Of a DNA stretch of 64,000 bases, positions 1 to 7,212 are shown piece after piece; the stretch's first letter is position 1, and the number at the start of each line of letters is the position of its first letter. A model generated the notes under the pieces. It searched no databases, had not been told where the DNA came from, and worked only from the letters and a program-made list of their open reading frames with translations. Source of the stretch: CAZHTS01 sp964535315 (GTDB lineage: Bacteria; Chloroflexota; Anaerolineae; Anaerolineales; Anaerolineaceae). Position numbers and translations under genes: made by a program. The stretch is taken from positions 7,251 through 71,250 of the forward strand of contig CAZHTS010000015.1 of NCBI GenBank assembly GCA_964535315.1, given 5' to 3'.

Positions 1-101
1 TCATCGACGGTCGCAATCTGTGGGACCCCGAACAGATCCGCGCCCTGGGCTTCACCTACATCGGCGTGGGCCGCGGCGCCCGCCCCAACGGGGATGGCTA
101 A
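1..101 (+). CDS. ugd: UDP-glucose 6-dehydrogenase, C-terminal end (partial)
   Basis: Only the last 32 codons are in the window; the frame starts at base 3 and ends with TAA at 99-101. The tail contains DGRNLWDPEQIRALG and then YIGVGRG, the C-terminal signature of the UDP-glucose/GDP-mannose dehydrogenase family. These enzymes use NAD to oxidise UDP-glucose to UDP-glucuronate in the cytoplasm, supplying sugars for exopolysaccharide. The gene ends at a strong terminator and converges on a polymer-modification operon, which fits an envelope polysaccharide role. Which nucleotide sugar is used cannot be told from the tail. Confidence 0.75.
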   Translation, partial: IDGRNLWDPEQIRALGFTYIGVGRGARPNGDG

Positions 102-114
102 TAATCCCAATTTG

Positions 115-148
115 CAGGGAGTGCGGCCCGCCGCCTCCCTGTTTTTTT
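115..148 (+). terminator. Intrinsic terminator after ugd
   Basis: CAGGGAG (115-121) pairs with CTCCCTG (135-141), and an inner GCGG/CCGC pair stacks on it. Seven T residues follow at 142-148. It lies 13 bases after the ugd stop and separates it from the convergent operon ending at 152. Confidence 0.85.
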
Positions 149-151
149 ATC

Positions 152-1687
152 CTAACGACGTTCCCAGATCACGTAGCCTTTCCGCACCACCACCTGCTCG
201 TACTGCCGCGCAAGATACTCTTCCAGTTCGGGAAAGGAACGGGTGGTATCTGGCCCGCTGACCCAGGAACGATTGGTAAACTGGATGACAAAGCGCGGCC
301 GGGCTGCACTCAGTTCACGCAAGAATTCCACCCGCAGGCCCTGGATATAGGGCGTGGACACGTGATGGTAAAAATGGAAATCATACACGAACCGGGTCGC
401 CAGCGGGGCGCGCGCCTCCAGCATGGCGTGTACCGCCCCGGCCGTCCAATCCAGCGGCTGCACGCTGTCGCCCGGCCCCAGGCTCGCCTTCAAGAAAGCG
501 GCAATTTCGTCCACCTGGCCGCCGCCGGGCGGCGGCGGCGGCATGCCGCGCATCTGAGAAACGGCATCTGTTGCCGGTAGGAGGCCCAATAACATCGCCG
601 CCACCAGCACCCCCGTCGCAAACAGCCGTTCGCCCCTGGCCAGCACAGGCGTAAAACACATCGCCGCCAGTTGCAGCAGGAAAAATAAAAACGGCAGCCA
701 ATGATAATCCCAGAACTTGTTGGCCGAAACCAGCATCAACCAGCAAACCAGGGTGCTGGCTGCCGTCAACGCCACCCGCCGCCTCAAGATATCATCGTTG
801 GCTGCGGCGCGGAACGCAAAATATGCGCCCACCGCCGCCGGCGCCAGCCACAGCCCCCAGCCGCCCAACGACTGCATCTGCCGCAGCACAAACCAGCCGC
901 GCGCAAAGCCGGTCAGAATCTCCCGGTCACCGTTGAAATCGTTATACAGCGGCCAGTACTGCCCGGCGATGGCCAGAAAATCCTGCCAGGCGCCCGCCTG
1001 CACCAGGTAGAGCGCCGTCGCCGCAGGCAATAACAAAAAGCCCGCCAGCAACGCCCCGCCCTCGCCCAAAACGCCGCGCCAGCCAGAGGCCCGGCGGCGG
1101 CCCTTCGCCCAATCGGCGATCAGGCTGCCCGCAAGAACGACAAGAATAATCGCCGCCTGGGGCTTGACCAACAGCGCCGCCCCCGCAGCCAGACCGCTCA
1201 AGAAAAAGCGCACGGAACGGCGCGGCCCTGCGCCAACAGGCAAACACAGCAACGCTCCCGCCAGAAAAGGCAGAACCAGGGCCTCGCGCTGTAAACTGGT
1301 GCCCGGTCCGCCCCGAAAATATAACAACTCGAACAGGGTGGCTGCGGCCCAGGCGGCCTTGCGTCCAAAAGGACGCATCCACGCCCAGACCGCCCCCAGC
1401 ACCAACAACTGCCAGGCCACGTCGGCCAGGCGAAACCCAAAATCGCTGAAACCAAAGAGCCGCCCCAGTCCGCCATACAACACATAGCTGCCGGGCATAT
1501 TCATATCGAAAAAATCACGGTACGGTACGGCCCCCAGCTTCTGCATCAAAAAACCGAGATAAAACAAAATCGGGCTGTCATGCACCATGCGCCAATCCAG
1601 CGACAGCCCACCCTCTACCAGCAGCAGCAAGGTATACCCGGACAAAAGAACGATGACCAGTCTGTCTACGATCTTTTCCAGTTTCAT
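152..1687 (-). CDS. GT-C type membrane glycosyltransferase-like protein
   Basis: This 511-residue polytopic membrane protein has about ten hydrophobic segments. An N-terminal loop after the first helix carries a DSPILFYLGF stretch and then PYRDFFDMNMPGSY. This layout resembles dolichyl-phosphate-mannose/PMT-type family 39 glycosyltransferases, where acidic residues in the first outer loop bind metal and the lipid-linked sugar. Such enzymes transfer sugars from polyprenyl phosphate on the outer membrane face. It is the last gene of the leftward operon, 49 bases after the acyl carrier protein. Donor and acceptor are unknown; it may build or decorate the polymer that the upstream MBOAT/SGNH proteins acylate. 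Confidence 0.6.
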   Translation of the reverse strand: MKLEKIVDRLVIVLLSGYTLLLLVEGGLSLDWRMVHDSPILFYLGFLMQKLGAVPYRDFFDMNMPGSYVLYGGLGRLFGFSDFGFRLADVAWQLLVLGAVWAWMRPFGRKAAWAAATLFELLYFRGGPGTSLQREALVLPFLAGALLCLPVGAGPRRSVRFFLSGLAAGAALLVKPQAAIILVVLAGSLIADWAKGRRRASGWRGVLGEGGALLAGFLLLPAATALYLVQAGAWQDFLAIAGQYWPLYNDFNGDREILTGFARGWFVLRQMQSLGGWGLWLAPAAVGAYFAFRAAANDDILRRRVALTAASTLVCWLMLVSANKFWDYHWLPFLFFLLQLAAMCFTPVLARGERLFATGVLVAAMLLGLLPATDAVSQMRGMPPPPPGGGQVDEIAAFLKASLGPGDSVQPLDWTAGAVHAMLEARAPLATRFVYDFHFYHHVSTPYIQGLRVEFLRELSAARPRFVIQFTNRSWVSGPDTTRSFPELEEYLARQYEQVVVRKGYVIWERR

Positions 1688-1736
1688 CGCGCACCGCCCT
1701 CGTTCCGCAGCGCCGGCTTAGCGGCGCGATACCATT

Positions 1737-1985
1737 TCAGCTCTGGCGAGAGGCGATCAAATCCGCCAGCTGTTGCAAGGTGTCAAACGTACCGGCATTC
1801 AACTCGGTGTCGTCCAGGCGCACGCCGAAAACATCTTCCACCATCAGCGCCAGATCCACCAGGCTGAACGAATCGATGACCCCGCCCGAAATGAGCGCTT
1901 CATCCGGCTTGATCTTGCGTCCCGGCTGGCGCAGAATGCGGCTGGCAACCTCTACCGTCAATTTACTTAAAATTTCGTCGCTCAT
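1737..1985 (-). CDS. Acyl carrier protein (DltC-like role proposed)
   Basis: This 82-residue acidic helical protein carries the phosphopantetheine attachment motif V-I-D-S-F-S, with Ser39 as the predicted modified residue. The start at 1985 is preferred because AAAGGAG lies six bases before it; an ATG two codons upstream touches the ribosome-binding site. It is encoded between SGNH lipoproteins and a membrane glycosyltransferase, not near fatty-acid genes. In the dlt pathway the carrier protein DltC delivers D-alanine to the MBOAT protein DltB, so this carrier probably loads the MBOAT protein encoded upstream. No cognate ligase (DltA-like) is visible, so the acyl group is unknown. Confidence 0.85.
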   Translation of the reverse strand: MSDEILSKLTVEVASRILRQPGRKIKPDEALISGGVIDSFSLVDLALMVEDVFGVRLDDTELNAGTFDTLQQLADLIASRQS

Positions 1986-2023
1986 ACCCATCTCCTTTGA
2001 AACGTTTCTATAGATAACCACGC

Positions 2024-3001
2024 TTACTGCTTCGATGGCGCCGCCTGCTGGCGCAGCGCCTCCAATACCTGCAAAGCCGTCAAATTGCGCACCGGCCAGG
2101 CCTTCTTCAACGCCTCGGGGTTATCAAAACGGTTATAGCCCCAGGTCAGATGTGCCTTGTCCGGCTGCAAACCATGTCCCGGCAGCGGCTGCACCGCCAG
2201 CCAGAAATTCCAGAACGGCACGTCATACTCATACGCCAGCTTCGCCAGCGTAGCGTTAATGCTCTCATCTTTTTCCAGGTTATCGGCTTTGGTAGTCAGC
2301 ACCGGCACCACTCCCTGGTTGAGCGTATACAGAACCACCCGGCGCATGTTCGACTCGAAGGTCTTCTTGTTCACGGCGTCGTTGGTGCCCATCATGATCA
2401 GGGCAAACGCCGGGCGGTGCAGCCGGAACTCGCACGCCAGCGGCGCTTCGTTCTTCTGGCACAACTGCGGGTCGCCCCACAGCGGCGAAAGCAGCGAGGC
2501 AGCGGTGAACCCCTGTTTGGCCGCCACACTCAACCGCTCGTACGACCCGTCGAAGTAATCGATTGTCGCCTGTAGCTCGTCGAACTCACCCAGTGAATAA
2601 TACTGCGAGCCGCGGTCGAAATCGGCCAGGAACCAGGTCGTGCGGCTCTCGCAATCTCCCACCTTGGAGAAGGCCTGCGGGTTGCGCCCCGCCGCCACGC
2701 CGCGCTGATAGACCAGCCGCGCCCGCTCGCTCAACGTTGGGATGACCGGCCATTCTTTCCAGCGTTCGGGCGGCAGGCGGTTGACCGGCGTGCTGACCGC
2801 CTGCAGGGTCGCGTCCAACGTAGGCTCGGCGGTCGTCGCCGCTTCCACCGGCAACGGCGCCGGCGTTACCGCTGCCTCTACCGCCACAGGCACAACCGGC
2901 GATGGCGTCGTCATCGCCGGCAGCGGAGTTGCCACCGCAGCCGGCCCGCTGCACCCCGCCATGCCCAACAAAACCAATAGCGCCGGCACCCAGCTTTTCA
3001 T
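2024..3001 (-). CDS. SGNH-hydrolase-fold lipoprotein with Cys nucleophile position
   Basis: This 325-residue protein begins with a lipoprotein signal (lipobox L-G-M-A-G-C) and a Thr/Pro/Ala-rich linker, so it should be anchored outside the membrane. Block I reads F-S-K-V-G-D-C, placing Cys117 where SGNH enzymes have Ser. Block III is an intact M-G-T-N-D, and block V is D-K-A-H with Asp281 and His284. It is a tandem paralogue of the next gene upstream, 15 bases away. Family members are esterases or acyltransferases. In this operon it may move an acyl group on or off an extracellular polymer. The Cys for Ser change may alter chemistry or abolish it. Confidence 0.75.
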   Translation of the reverse strand: MKSWVPALLVLLGMAGCSGPAAVATPLPAMTTPSPVVPVAVEAAVTPAPLPVEAATTAEPTLDATLQAVSTPVNRLPPERWKEWPVIPTLSERARLVYQRGVAAGRNPQAFSKVGDCESRTTWFLADFDRGSQYYSLGEFDELQATIDYFDGSYERLSVAAKQGFTAASLLSPLWGDPQLCQKNEAPLACEFRLHRPAFALIMMGTNDAVNKKTFESNMRRVVLYTLNQGVVPVLTTKADNLEKDESINATLAKLAYEYDVPFWNFWLAVQPLPGHGLQPDKAHLTWGYNRFDNPEALKKAWPVRNLTALQVLEALRQQAAPSKQ

Positions 3002-3016
3002 CTCGCCCCCTTCCTG

Positions 3017-4030
3017 CTACTGTGTCACAGAAACGCCGCGCCACACGGCATCCAGCGCCTGTAAGGCGCTCAAATTACGATGCGGCCAGCCATAGCGCAT
3101 CGTCGGCCGGTCGTCAAAATAATTCAGGGCAAAGGTCAGGTGAAAATTATCCGGCCCAATGCCGTGCCCCGGCAGCGGCTGTACCTCCAGCCAGAAATTC
3201 CATAACGGGATATCGTATTCGTTTGCCAGCGCGGCGATGGCCTGATTGATGCTGTGGTTCCCCTCCAGGTTATCCGCCTTGGTGCCGATGATGGGCACCA
3301 CCCCGTTCGCCACGCAAAAATCCAGAATCTGGCGCATGTATAACACATAACCATCCGCCGGGCGGTTAGACCAGCCCGTCTCCATGCTGATCAAGGCGAT
3401 GCTGGGTTTGTTCAGGCGAAACTCGCAGGCCAGCGGCGTTTCGCTGGGCTGGCAGACAGACTTATCCGCCATCATCGGGTTGAGCACCGAGGCCACATTG
3501 AAGCCGCGCTTGACCGCCAGGCTGTGACGCGCAAACTGCCCGGAGAAGTGGTCAATCGTCGCTTGCAGCGGGGCGTAGGTCTCGCCCAGGCGATACTCGC
3601 CCGGCCGGTCAAAAGTCGACAGGAAAAACGACGGCACATTCTGGCAATCGCCCACTTTGGAGAAGGCGTTGGGGTTATTGCCCTGCGCCAGGCCGCGCTG
3701 GTAAATCTGGCGCGCCCGCGCACTGACCGTAGGGACGACCGGCAGCGTCTTCCATCCATCCGGCGCCAACGTTGGGCGCGGCGAAGCCGGCGGCGTTTCG
3801 GTGGCCAGCAGTGAGGCGGCGGTAGCCACGGGGACTTCGGCGACCGGTGAGGCAGCGACCGGTGTGGGAGGGGCGTTGGTATCAACCGCTGATGCGCTGA
3901 TGTTAACCGGCGCCGCCGTAGCGCCCGCCGTTTCGGCCACAACGGGCGCCGCAGAAACTATGCTGCACCCTGCCAGGGCCAGACCCAATACAACAAACCA
4001 TACAAACGTCTTTCTATCCATCACCGGCAA
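3017..4030 (-). CDS. SGNH-hydrolase-fold lipoprotein, paralogue
   Basis: This 337-residue lipoprotein (lipobox L-A-L-A-G-C) is a tandem paralogue of the neighbour at 2024-3001. Block I is again F-S-K-V-G-D-C (Cys129 from this start) and block V is D-N-F-H (Asp294, His297). The G-T-N-D of block III is replaced by M-E-T-G-W-S-N, so the oxyanion-hole Asn is uncertain. The TTG at 4030 sits five bases after AGGAG; an ATG at 4021 overlaps the stop of the upstream gene by one base and is an equally possible start. Position in the operon suggests polymer acyl transfer or de-acylation outside the cell. Confidence 0.7.
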   Translation of the reverse strand: MPVMDRKTFVWFVVLGLALAGCSIVSAAPVVAETAGATAAPVNISASAVDTNAPPTPVAASPVAEVPVATAASLLATETPPASPRPTLAPDGWKTLPVVPTVSARARQIYQRGLAQGNNPNAFSKVGDCQNVPSFFLSTFDRPGEYRLGETYAPLQATIDHFSGQFARHSLAVKRGFNVASVLNPMMADKSVCQPSETPLACEFRLNKPSIALISMETGWSNRPADGYVLYMRQILDFCVANGVVPIIGTKADNLEGNHSINQAIAALANEYDIPLWNFWLEVQPLPGHGIGPDNFHLTFALNYFDDRPTMRYGWPHRNLSALQALDAVWRGVSVTQ

Positions 4031-5139
4031 AACATCTCCTCAATATCGGCGCTCAATCGCTGCGCCAGCAACGCCTCCCCGGCTGGGGTCAGGTGAATCG
4101 CACTGTTGGTAAACTCGGCGGCGGGCACCAGGTTCCAATAATCCACATACCGCCAACCAGACTGGCGGCTGCGCTGTTCGAGAAGCTGGCGATAATGATC
4201 GTAAGCCCAACGTGGATAGAAGAAATTATACCGGAGATCGCTGTTCTTGCCAGCGCTGACCAGCATAGGCTCGTTAACCAACAGGACGGGCGTCTCGCCC
4301 GCGGCGCGCTGGCCGGCGGCCAGCACATCAAAGGCCAGCCGCTCCACGGGCAAATCCGGCGGCTGCCAGCCGTGAAAATCCAGGTTGTTCTCCAGGTCTG
4401 TCTGAGCCCGTTCGTAACTGGCCGGGTAATCCTGGTCAATGCCGGTCGCCGCCCACATTACCCCGTACATCTGTAAACGAAAGAGATCGTACAACGGCCG
4501 CCGCTGGCCGAAAATTGTTCGCTGCCACCAGTCAGGTTCGGGCAGCGCCGGCGGTTTCAAGGCGTAGGTTTGCGCCAGCGCCTGCACCACCTGAGGGTTG
4601 TTGGCCACCAGCGGCGAAGCGGTCTGTTTATCCTGCGGCAAGGCCTCCAACGTCAGCGGCCAGACGATCAGATCGGGCTGGTAGCGGCGCGCCAGTTCAA
4701 TGATCATCAAATCCTTGGTCAACGAAATGGTGGGGTACCCCAGGTTGTAGACCCGCACCCGCCGCCCGCCGCATTGCAACCCGGCGGCGTCCAGCCGTCC
4801 GGCCAGCGTCTCCTCGGGGCGCAGCAGCGTGCCCCACACCGACGAGTCACCGACCACCAGCACACGGTACTCGTCCACCGCCTTTGCGCCGCCGGCCAGC
4901 ACGTGAGCGGCAAACATGGCGTCCAGATCATACAGGCTCAGATTGTAGGCCTGCTGCGAATTTTCGCCAAACGGGAACCGCAGGCGCCCGGGGAACAGGC
5001 GGTTATAGGCCGAAATCTGCCCCAGGCGCGGCGTCCCGGCCAACACCATCACCAGATTGAGCGCCACGAACAACACCGCCGCTTTGAGCAGCACGTTGCG
5101 CACGAACCGGCCGGCAGGAGAAAGCTCCATCCGTTTCAC
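4021..5139 (-). CDS. Membrane-anchored SGNH protein (DltD/AlgX-like role proposed)
   Basis: This 372-residue protein has one N-terminal transmembrane anchor (about residues 14-35) and an outward SGNH-like domain. The nucleophile motif V-V-G-D-S-S puts Ser99 in place, and N-L-G-Y-P-T resembles the block II region. The C-terminal catalytic His349 is in I-H-L-T-P-A-G, but the residue three before it is Ser346 instead of the usual Asp. The topology matches DltD, PatB and AlgJ/X-type partners of MBOAT acyltransferases. The gene lies four bases after the MBOAT gene, strongly suggesting that the two work together. Confidence 0.75.
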   Translation of the reverse strand: MKRMELSPAGRFVRNVLLKAAVLFVALNLVMVLAGTPRLGQISAYNRLFPGRLRFPFGENSQQAYNLSLYDLDAMFAAHVLAGGAKAVDEYRVLVVGDSSVWGTLLRPEETLAGRLDAAGLQCGGRRVRVYNLGYPTISLTKDLMIIELARRYQPDLIVWPLTLEALPQDKQTASPLVANNPQVVQALAQTYALKPPALPEPDWWQRTIFGQRRPLYDLFRLQMYGVMWAATGIDQDYPASYERAQTDLENNLDFHGWQPPDLPVERLAFDVLAAGQRAAGETPVLLVNEPMLVSAGKNSDLRYNFFYPRWAYDHYRQLLEQRSRQSGWRYVDYWNLVPAAEFTNSAIHLTPAGEALLAQRLSADIEEMFCR

Positions 5140-5143
5140 TTCG

Positions 5144-6568
5144 TCACCCTATTCCAAACAAACGCAGCAGCACCCGCCACGACAGCGCCACGTCCGGCAG
5201 GGCAAACCACACCCAGCCCAACGCCACGAAGTGAAAGGTCAGCGCCACATTGACAACGTTGACCCACGGCTGCCAGCGCGGTGTCTTCAAGACCGCCCAA
5301 CGCGTGCGCGTCCATTCGCTCCAGCGGTTCTGCACAAATTGTCCCAGGCCGTGCCAGACGCCCCACAGCACAAAATTCCACGTCACCCCGTGCCACAATC
5401 CGATCAACACCATTGTACTGACCTGCGTGATCAGGATAATCCACACCGCCGCCAACGGCCGCGATCCGCCGCGCAGGGCACGCGTCAGTGGGTTGAAGAA
5501 ATAAGCCCGGAACCACTGCGTCAGCGTCATGTGCCAGTTGCTCCAGAACTGCGTCAGGTTGGGCTTGAGATAGGGCGCCTTGAAATTCTCGGGCAGGACG
5601 ATCCCCACCAGGCGCCCCATGCCAAGGGCGATGTCGGTGTAGCCGGAAAAATCAAAATAGATTTGCAAGGCATAGGCATAGACCAACACCCACGCCCAGC
5701 CGGTGGTACGTACCTGCTCCGCATTCTGGGCGCTCAAGGCTACCAGCGCCAGGCCGTCGGCCACCACGAACTTCTTGAAAATACCCCACGCCAGACGCTG
5801 CGCCGCGACGGTGAACTCAACCGCCCCCAACGGCTGCGGCTGGCGCAAATCCTTGAGAAAACGCTCCAGCCGGTCGATCGGCCCGGCGGTAAAGGCCGGG
5901 AAGAAGAGCACGTAGTTGGCGTATTCCTGCAACGAGACCGACGGCAGGCGGCCGTTCTGACGGTCGCGGATCGTGTGCAGCAGGCGAAAGGCGACGTACG
6001 AGAAGCCCAGCCAGCGCAAATCGGCGGCGGCGGCCCGCGCCGTGCCCTGTCCCTCCAGCGTCCGCACCCCGGCGCTGACCAGTGCCGCCAGCGCCGGCGT
6101 CTTCAACGCCACAAAACAGACCAGGATCAACGCAAACAACCCCCACAGCCAGGCTGCGTTCCAACGCCCGCTGCGCCCGATTGCCGCCGCCAGCAGCGCC
6201 GCCACCGCCAACGCCGCCAGCGCCTGTTCGATCTGCGGCGGGCGGGTAGGGGTCAGAAAACGCGCCCCATCCAGCCAGCGCCCGGCTGCCGCCAGCAGCA
6301 CCACGCCTGCCAGCACCGCCAGCGCCGGCGTCTGGGCGCGCCAGGCGCGTTCGCCCGGCGGCGTCGTCACCAGCCAGCCCAACACCACCAGCGTCAGCGT
6401 CAACGTGGGCAGCCAGAAATCCAGATGGCGCACCGGTGTGGCGGGCTGCAACCAGTAAACCGCCAGGGCGTTGAGCCCCAGCAGCAGCCAGCCGCGCCGC
6501 CGGCTGCCGCCCAACAGGCGCACCGCCAGCGCCAACCCGCAAAACACGAGCAGGTCGTTCAGCCCCAT
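5144..6568 (-). CDS. MBOAT family O-acyltransferase (DltB/AlgI-like)
   Basis: This 474-residue multi-helix membrane protein contains the MBOAT core: F-F-P-A-F-T-A-G-P-I-D-R, then Y-F-D-F-S-G-Y-T-D-I-A-L-G, F-W-S-N-W-H-M-T-L-T-Q-W and G-L-W-H-G with the predicted catalytic His393. This order is characteristic of DltB, AlgI and PatA, which pass acyl groups across the membrane to extracellular polymers. About 150 N-terminal residues form extra hydrophobic helices. Its ATG directly follows the stop of the microprotein gene (TAGATG), so translation is probably coupled. An acyl carrier protein in the same operon points to a carrier-protein donor, as for DltB, not free acyl-CoA. Confidence 0.9.
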   Translation of the reverse strand: MGLNDLLVFCGLALAVRLLGGSRRRGWLLLGLNALAVYWLQPATPVRHLDFWLPTLTLTLVVLGWLVTTPPGERAWRAQTPALAVLAGVVLLAAAGRWLDGARFLTPTRPPQIEQALAALAVAALLAAAIGRSGRWNAAWLWGLFALILVCFVALKTPALAALVSAGVRTLEGQGTARAAAADLRWLGFSYVAFRLLHTIRDRQNGRLPSVSLQEYANYVLFFPAFTAGPIDRLERFLKDLRQPQPLGAVEFTVAAQRLAWGIFKKFVVADGLALVALSAQNAEQVRTTGWAWVLVYAYALQIYFDFSGYTDIALGMGRLVGIVLPENFKAPYLKPNLTQFWSNWHMTLTQWFRAYFFNPLTRALRGGSRPLAAVWIILITQVSTMVLIGLWHGVTWNFVLWGVWHGLGQFVQNRWSEWTRTRWAVLKTPRWQPWVNVVNVALTFHFVALGWVWFALPDVALSWRVLLRLFGIG

Positions 6569-6706
6569 CTAAAAACCCTGATAGATCCAGAGTGGCGTAC
6601 TACCGGCGGTAAAAATCAGGATGGCAATCACCAACAGGCACAACAAAACGGCGTAACCGTTCTCACGCCAGGCCGGCCGGCTCTTCCAGTCTAGCGGTAA
6701 CCGCAT
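6569..6706 (-). CDS. DltX-like microprotein ending in W-I-Y-Q-G-F
   Basis: This 45-residue ORF runs from an ATG at 6706 to TAG at 6569. It overlaps the upstream lipoprotein gene by 16 bases and abuts the MBOAT ATG without a gap. The protein has a basic N-terminus (M-R-L-P-L-D-W-K-S-R), a single transmembrane helix (about residues 18-36) and a C-terminus ending exactly in W-I-Y-Q-G-F. DltX proteins are about 50 residues long, have one helix, are encoded at the head of dlt operons and end in F-x-Y-x-x-F, whose Tyr is reported to carry the acyl group between DltB and DltD. The match in size, topology, position and motif is strong. Function here is inferred. Confidence 0.8.
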   Translation of the reverse strand: MRLPLDWKSRPAWRENGYAVLLCLLVIAILIFTAGSTPLWIYQGF

Positions 6707-7092
6707 ACCACCCACTCGCTCCCCTCCTGGACGACCTGATAGGTGCGGTTATCCAGGCCGAGTTCCATCTTCTCGGTGTTATAGGTCAGGATGATCTTGC
6801 CGCTGCAACTGACCAGCTGGGTGGCGCCATCTTCGCCGCTCTTCTTGCACGCCAGCCCTTCCAGGGCCGGCGTGACCGCCTGGAACGAATCGAGTTCCAG
6901 CCGGGCCTGTTCTTCCCAACTGGCGCACGACAGGCTGGTGAGCTTATCCACATCCTTGGCCGCCAGCGCCTGGATGTATCCCTCAGCGGCTTTGGCTGCC
7001 GCCTGACCGGCGTCGCCCCCGCCGCACGCCGCCAGCAAAACGGCCAACGCCAGCACGGAGAAAAAGACAAAACGAGTGTGTTTCGATTGCAT
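6691..7092 (-). CDS. Small predicted lipoprotein, first gene of the acylation operon
   Basis: This 133-residue protein has a signal sequence with lipobox L-L-A-A-C-G-G and a compact domain that may resemble the NTF2/DUF4878-type folds of other small lipoproteins (a weak resemblance). The domain starts at A-A-A-K-A-A-E-G-Y-I-Q-A-L and contains Cys pairs that could form a disulphide. The start at 7092 is preferred because GAGG lies about six bases before it; an in-frame start at 7134 would fall in the promoter region. Its 3' end overlaps the microprotein gene by 16 bases. I do not recognise a specific function. Confidence 0.7.
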   Translation of the reverse strand: MQSKHTRFVFFSVLALAVLLAACGGGDAGQAAAKAAEGYIQALAAKDVDKLTSLSCASWEEQARLELDSFQAVTPALEGLACKKSGEDGATQLVSCSGKIILTYNTEKMELGLDNRTYQVVQEGSEWVVCGYR

Positions 7093-7122
7093 GCATTGCC
7101 TCGCGAGAAAAGGTTGTGCCCC

Positions 7123-7128
7123 ATTATA
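7123..7128 (-). promoter_or_regulatory. Candidate -10 box of the acylation operon
   Basis: A perfect TATAAT on the minus strand lies 30 bases upstream of the lipoprotein start at 7092. No good -35 hexamer is seen 16-18 bases upstream. Gene spacing downstream to 152 allows one eight-gene transcript. Confidence 0.45.
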
Positions 7129-7212
7129 ATACACGTTCGGCGCTGGCCCTCACCTTTTGCAGCTGCCGCCCGGCCGCAAATCATGCCTTGGGTGGCTCCC
7201 CCTCTCACGTCA

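Noticed and set aside
5057..6694. Long plus-strand ORF of 545 codons opposite the MBOAT gene
   Set aside because: Its product is rich in Arg, Gln and Pro with no motif, typical of antisense frames in GC-rich DNA; the minus strand encodes clear MBOAT motifs.
152..7092. A true D-alanylation (dlt) operon
   Set aside because: No DltA-type ligase is present and the carrier and SGNH proteins are only functionally analogous, so the D-alanine label is not justified.
7129..7212. Possible extra gene between the acylation operon and the TerY triad
   Set aside because: The spacer is under 100 bases beyond the promoter and contains no start codon with a supported reading frame.
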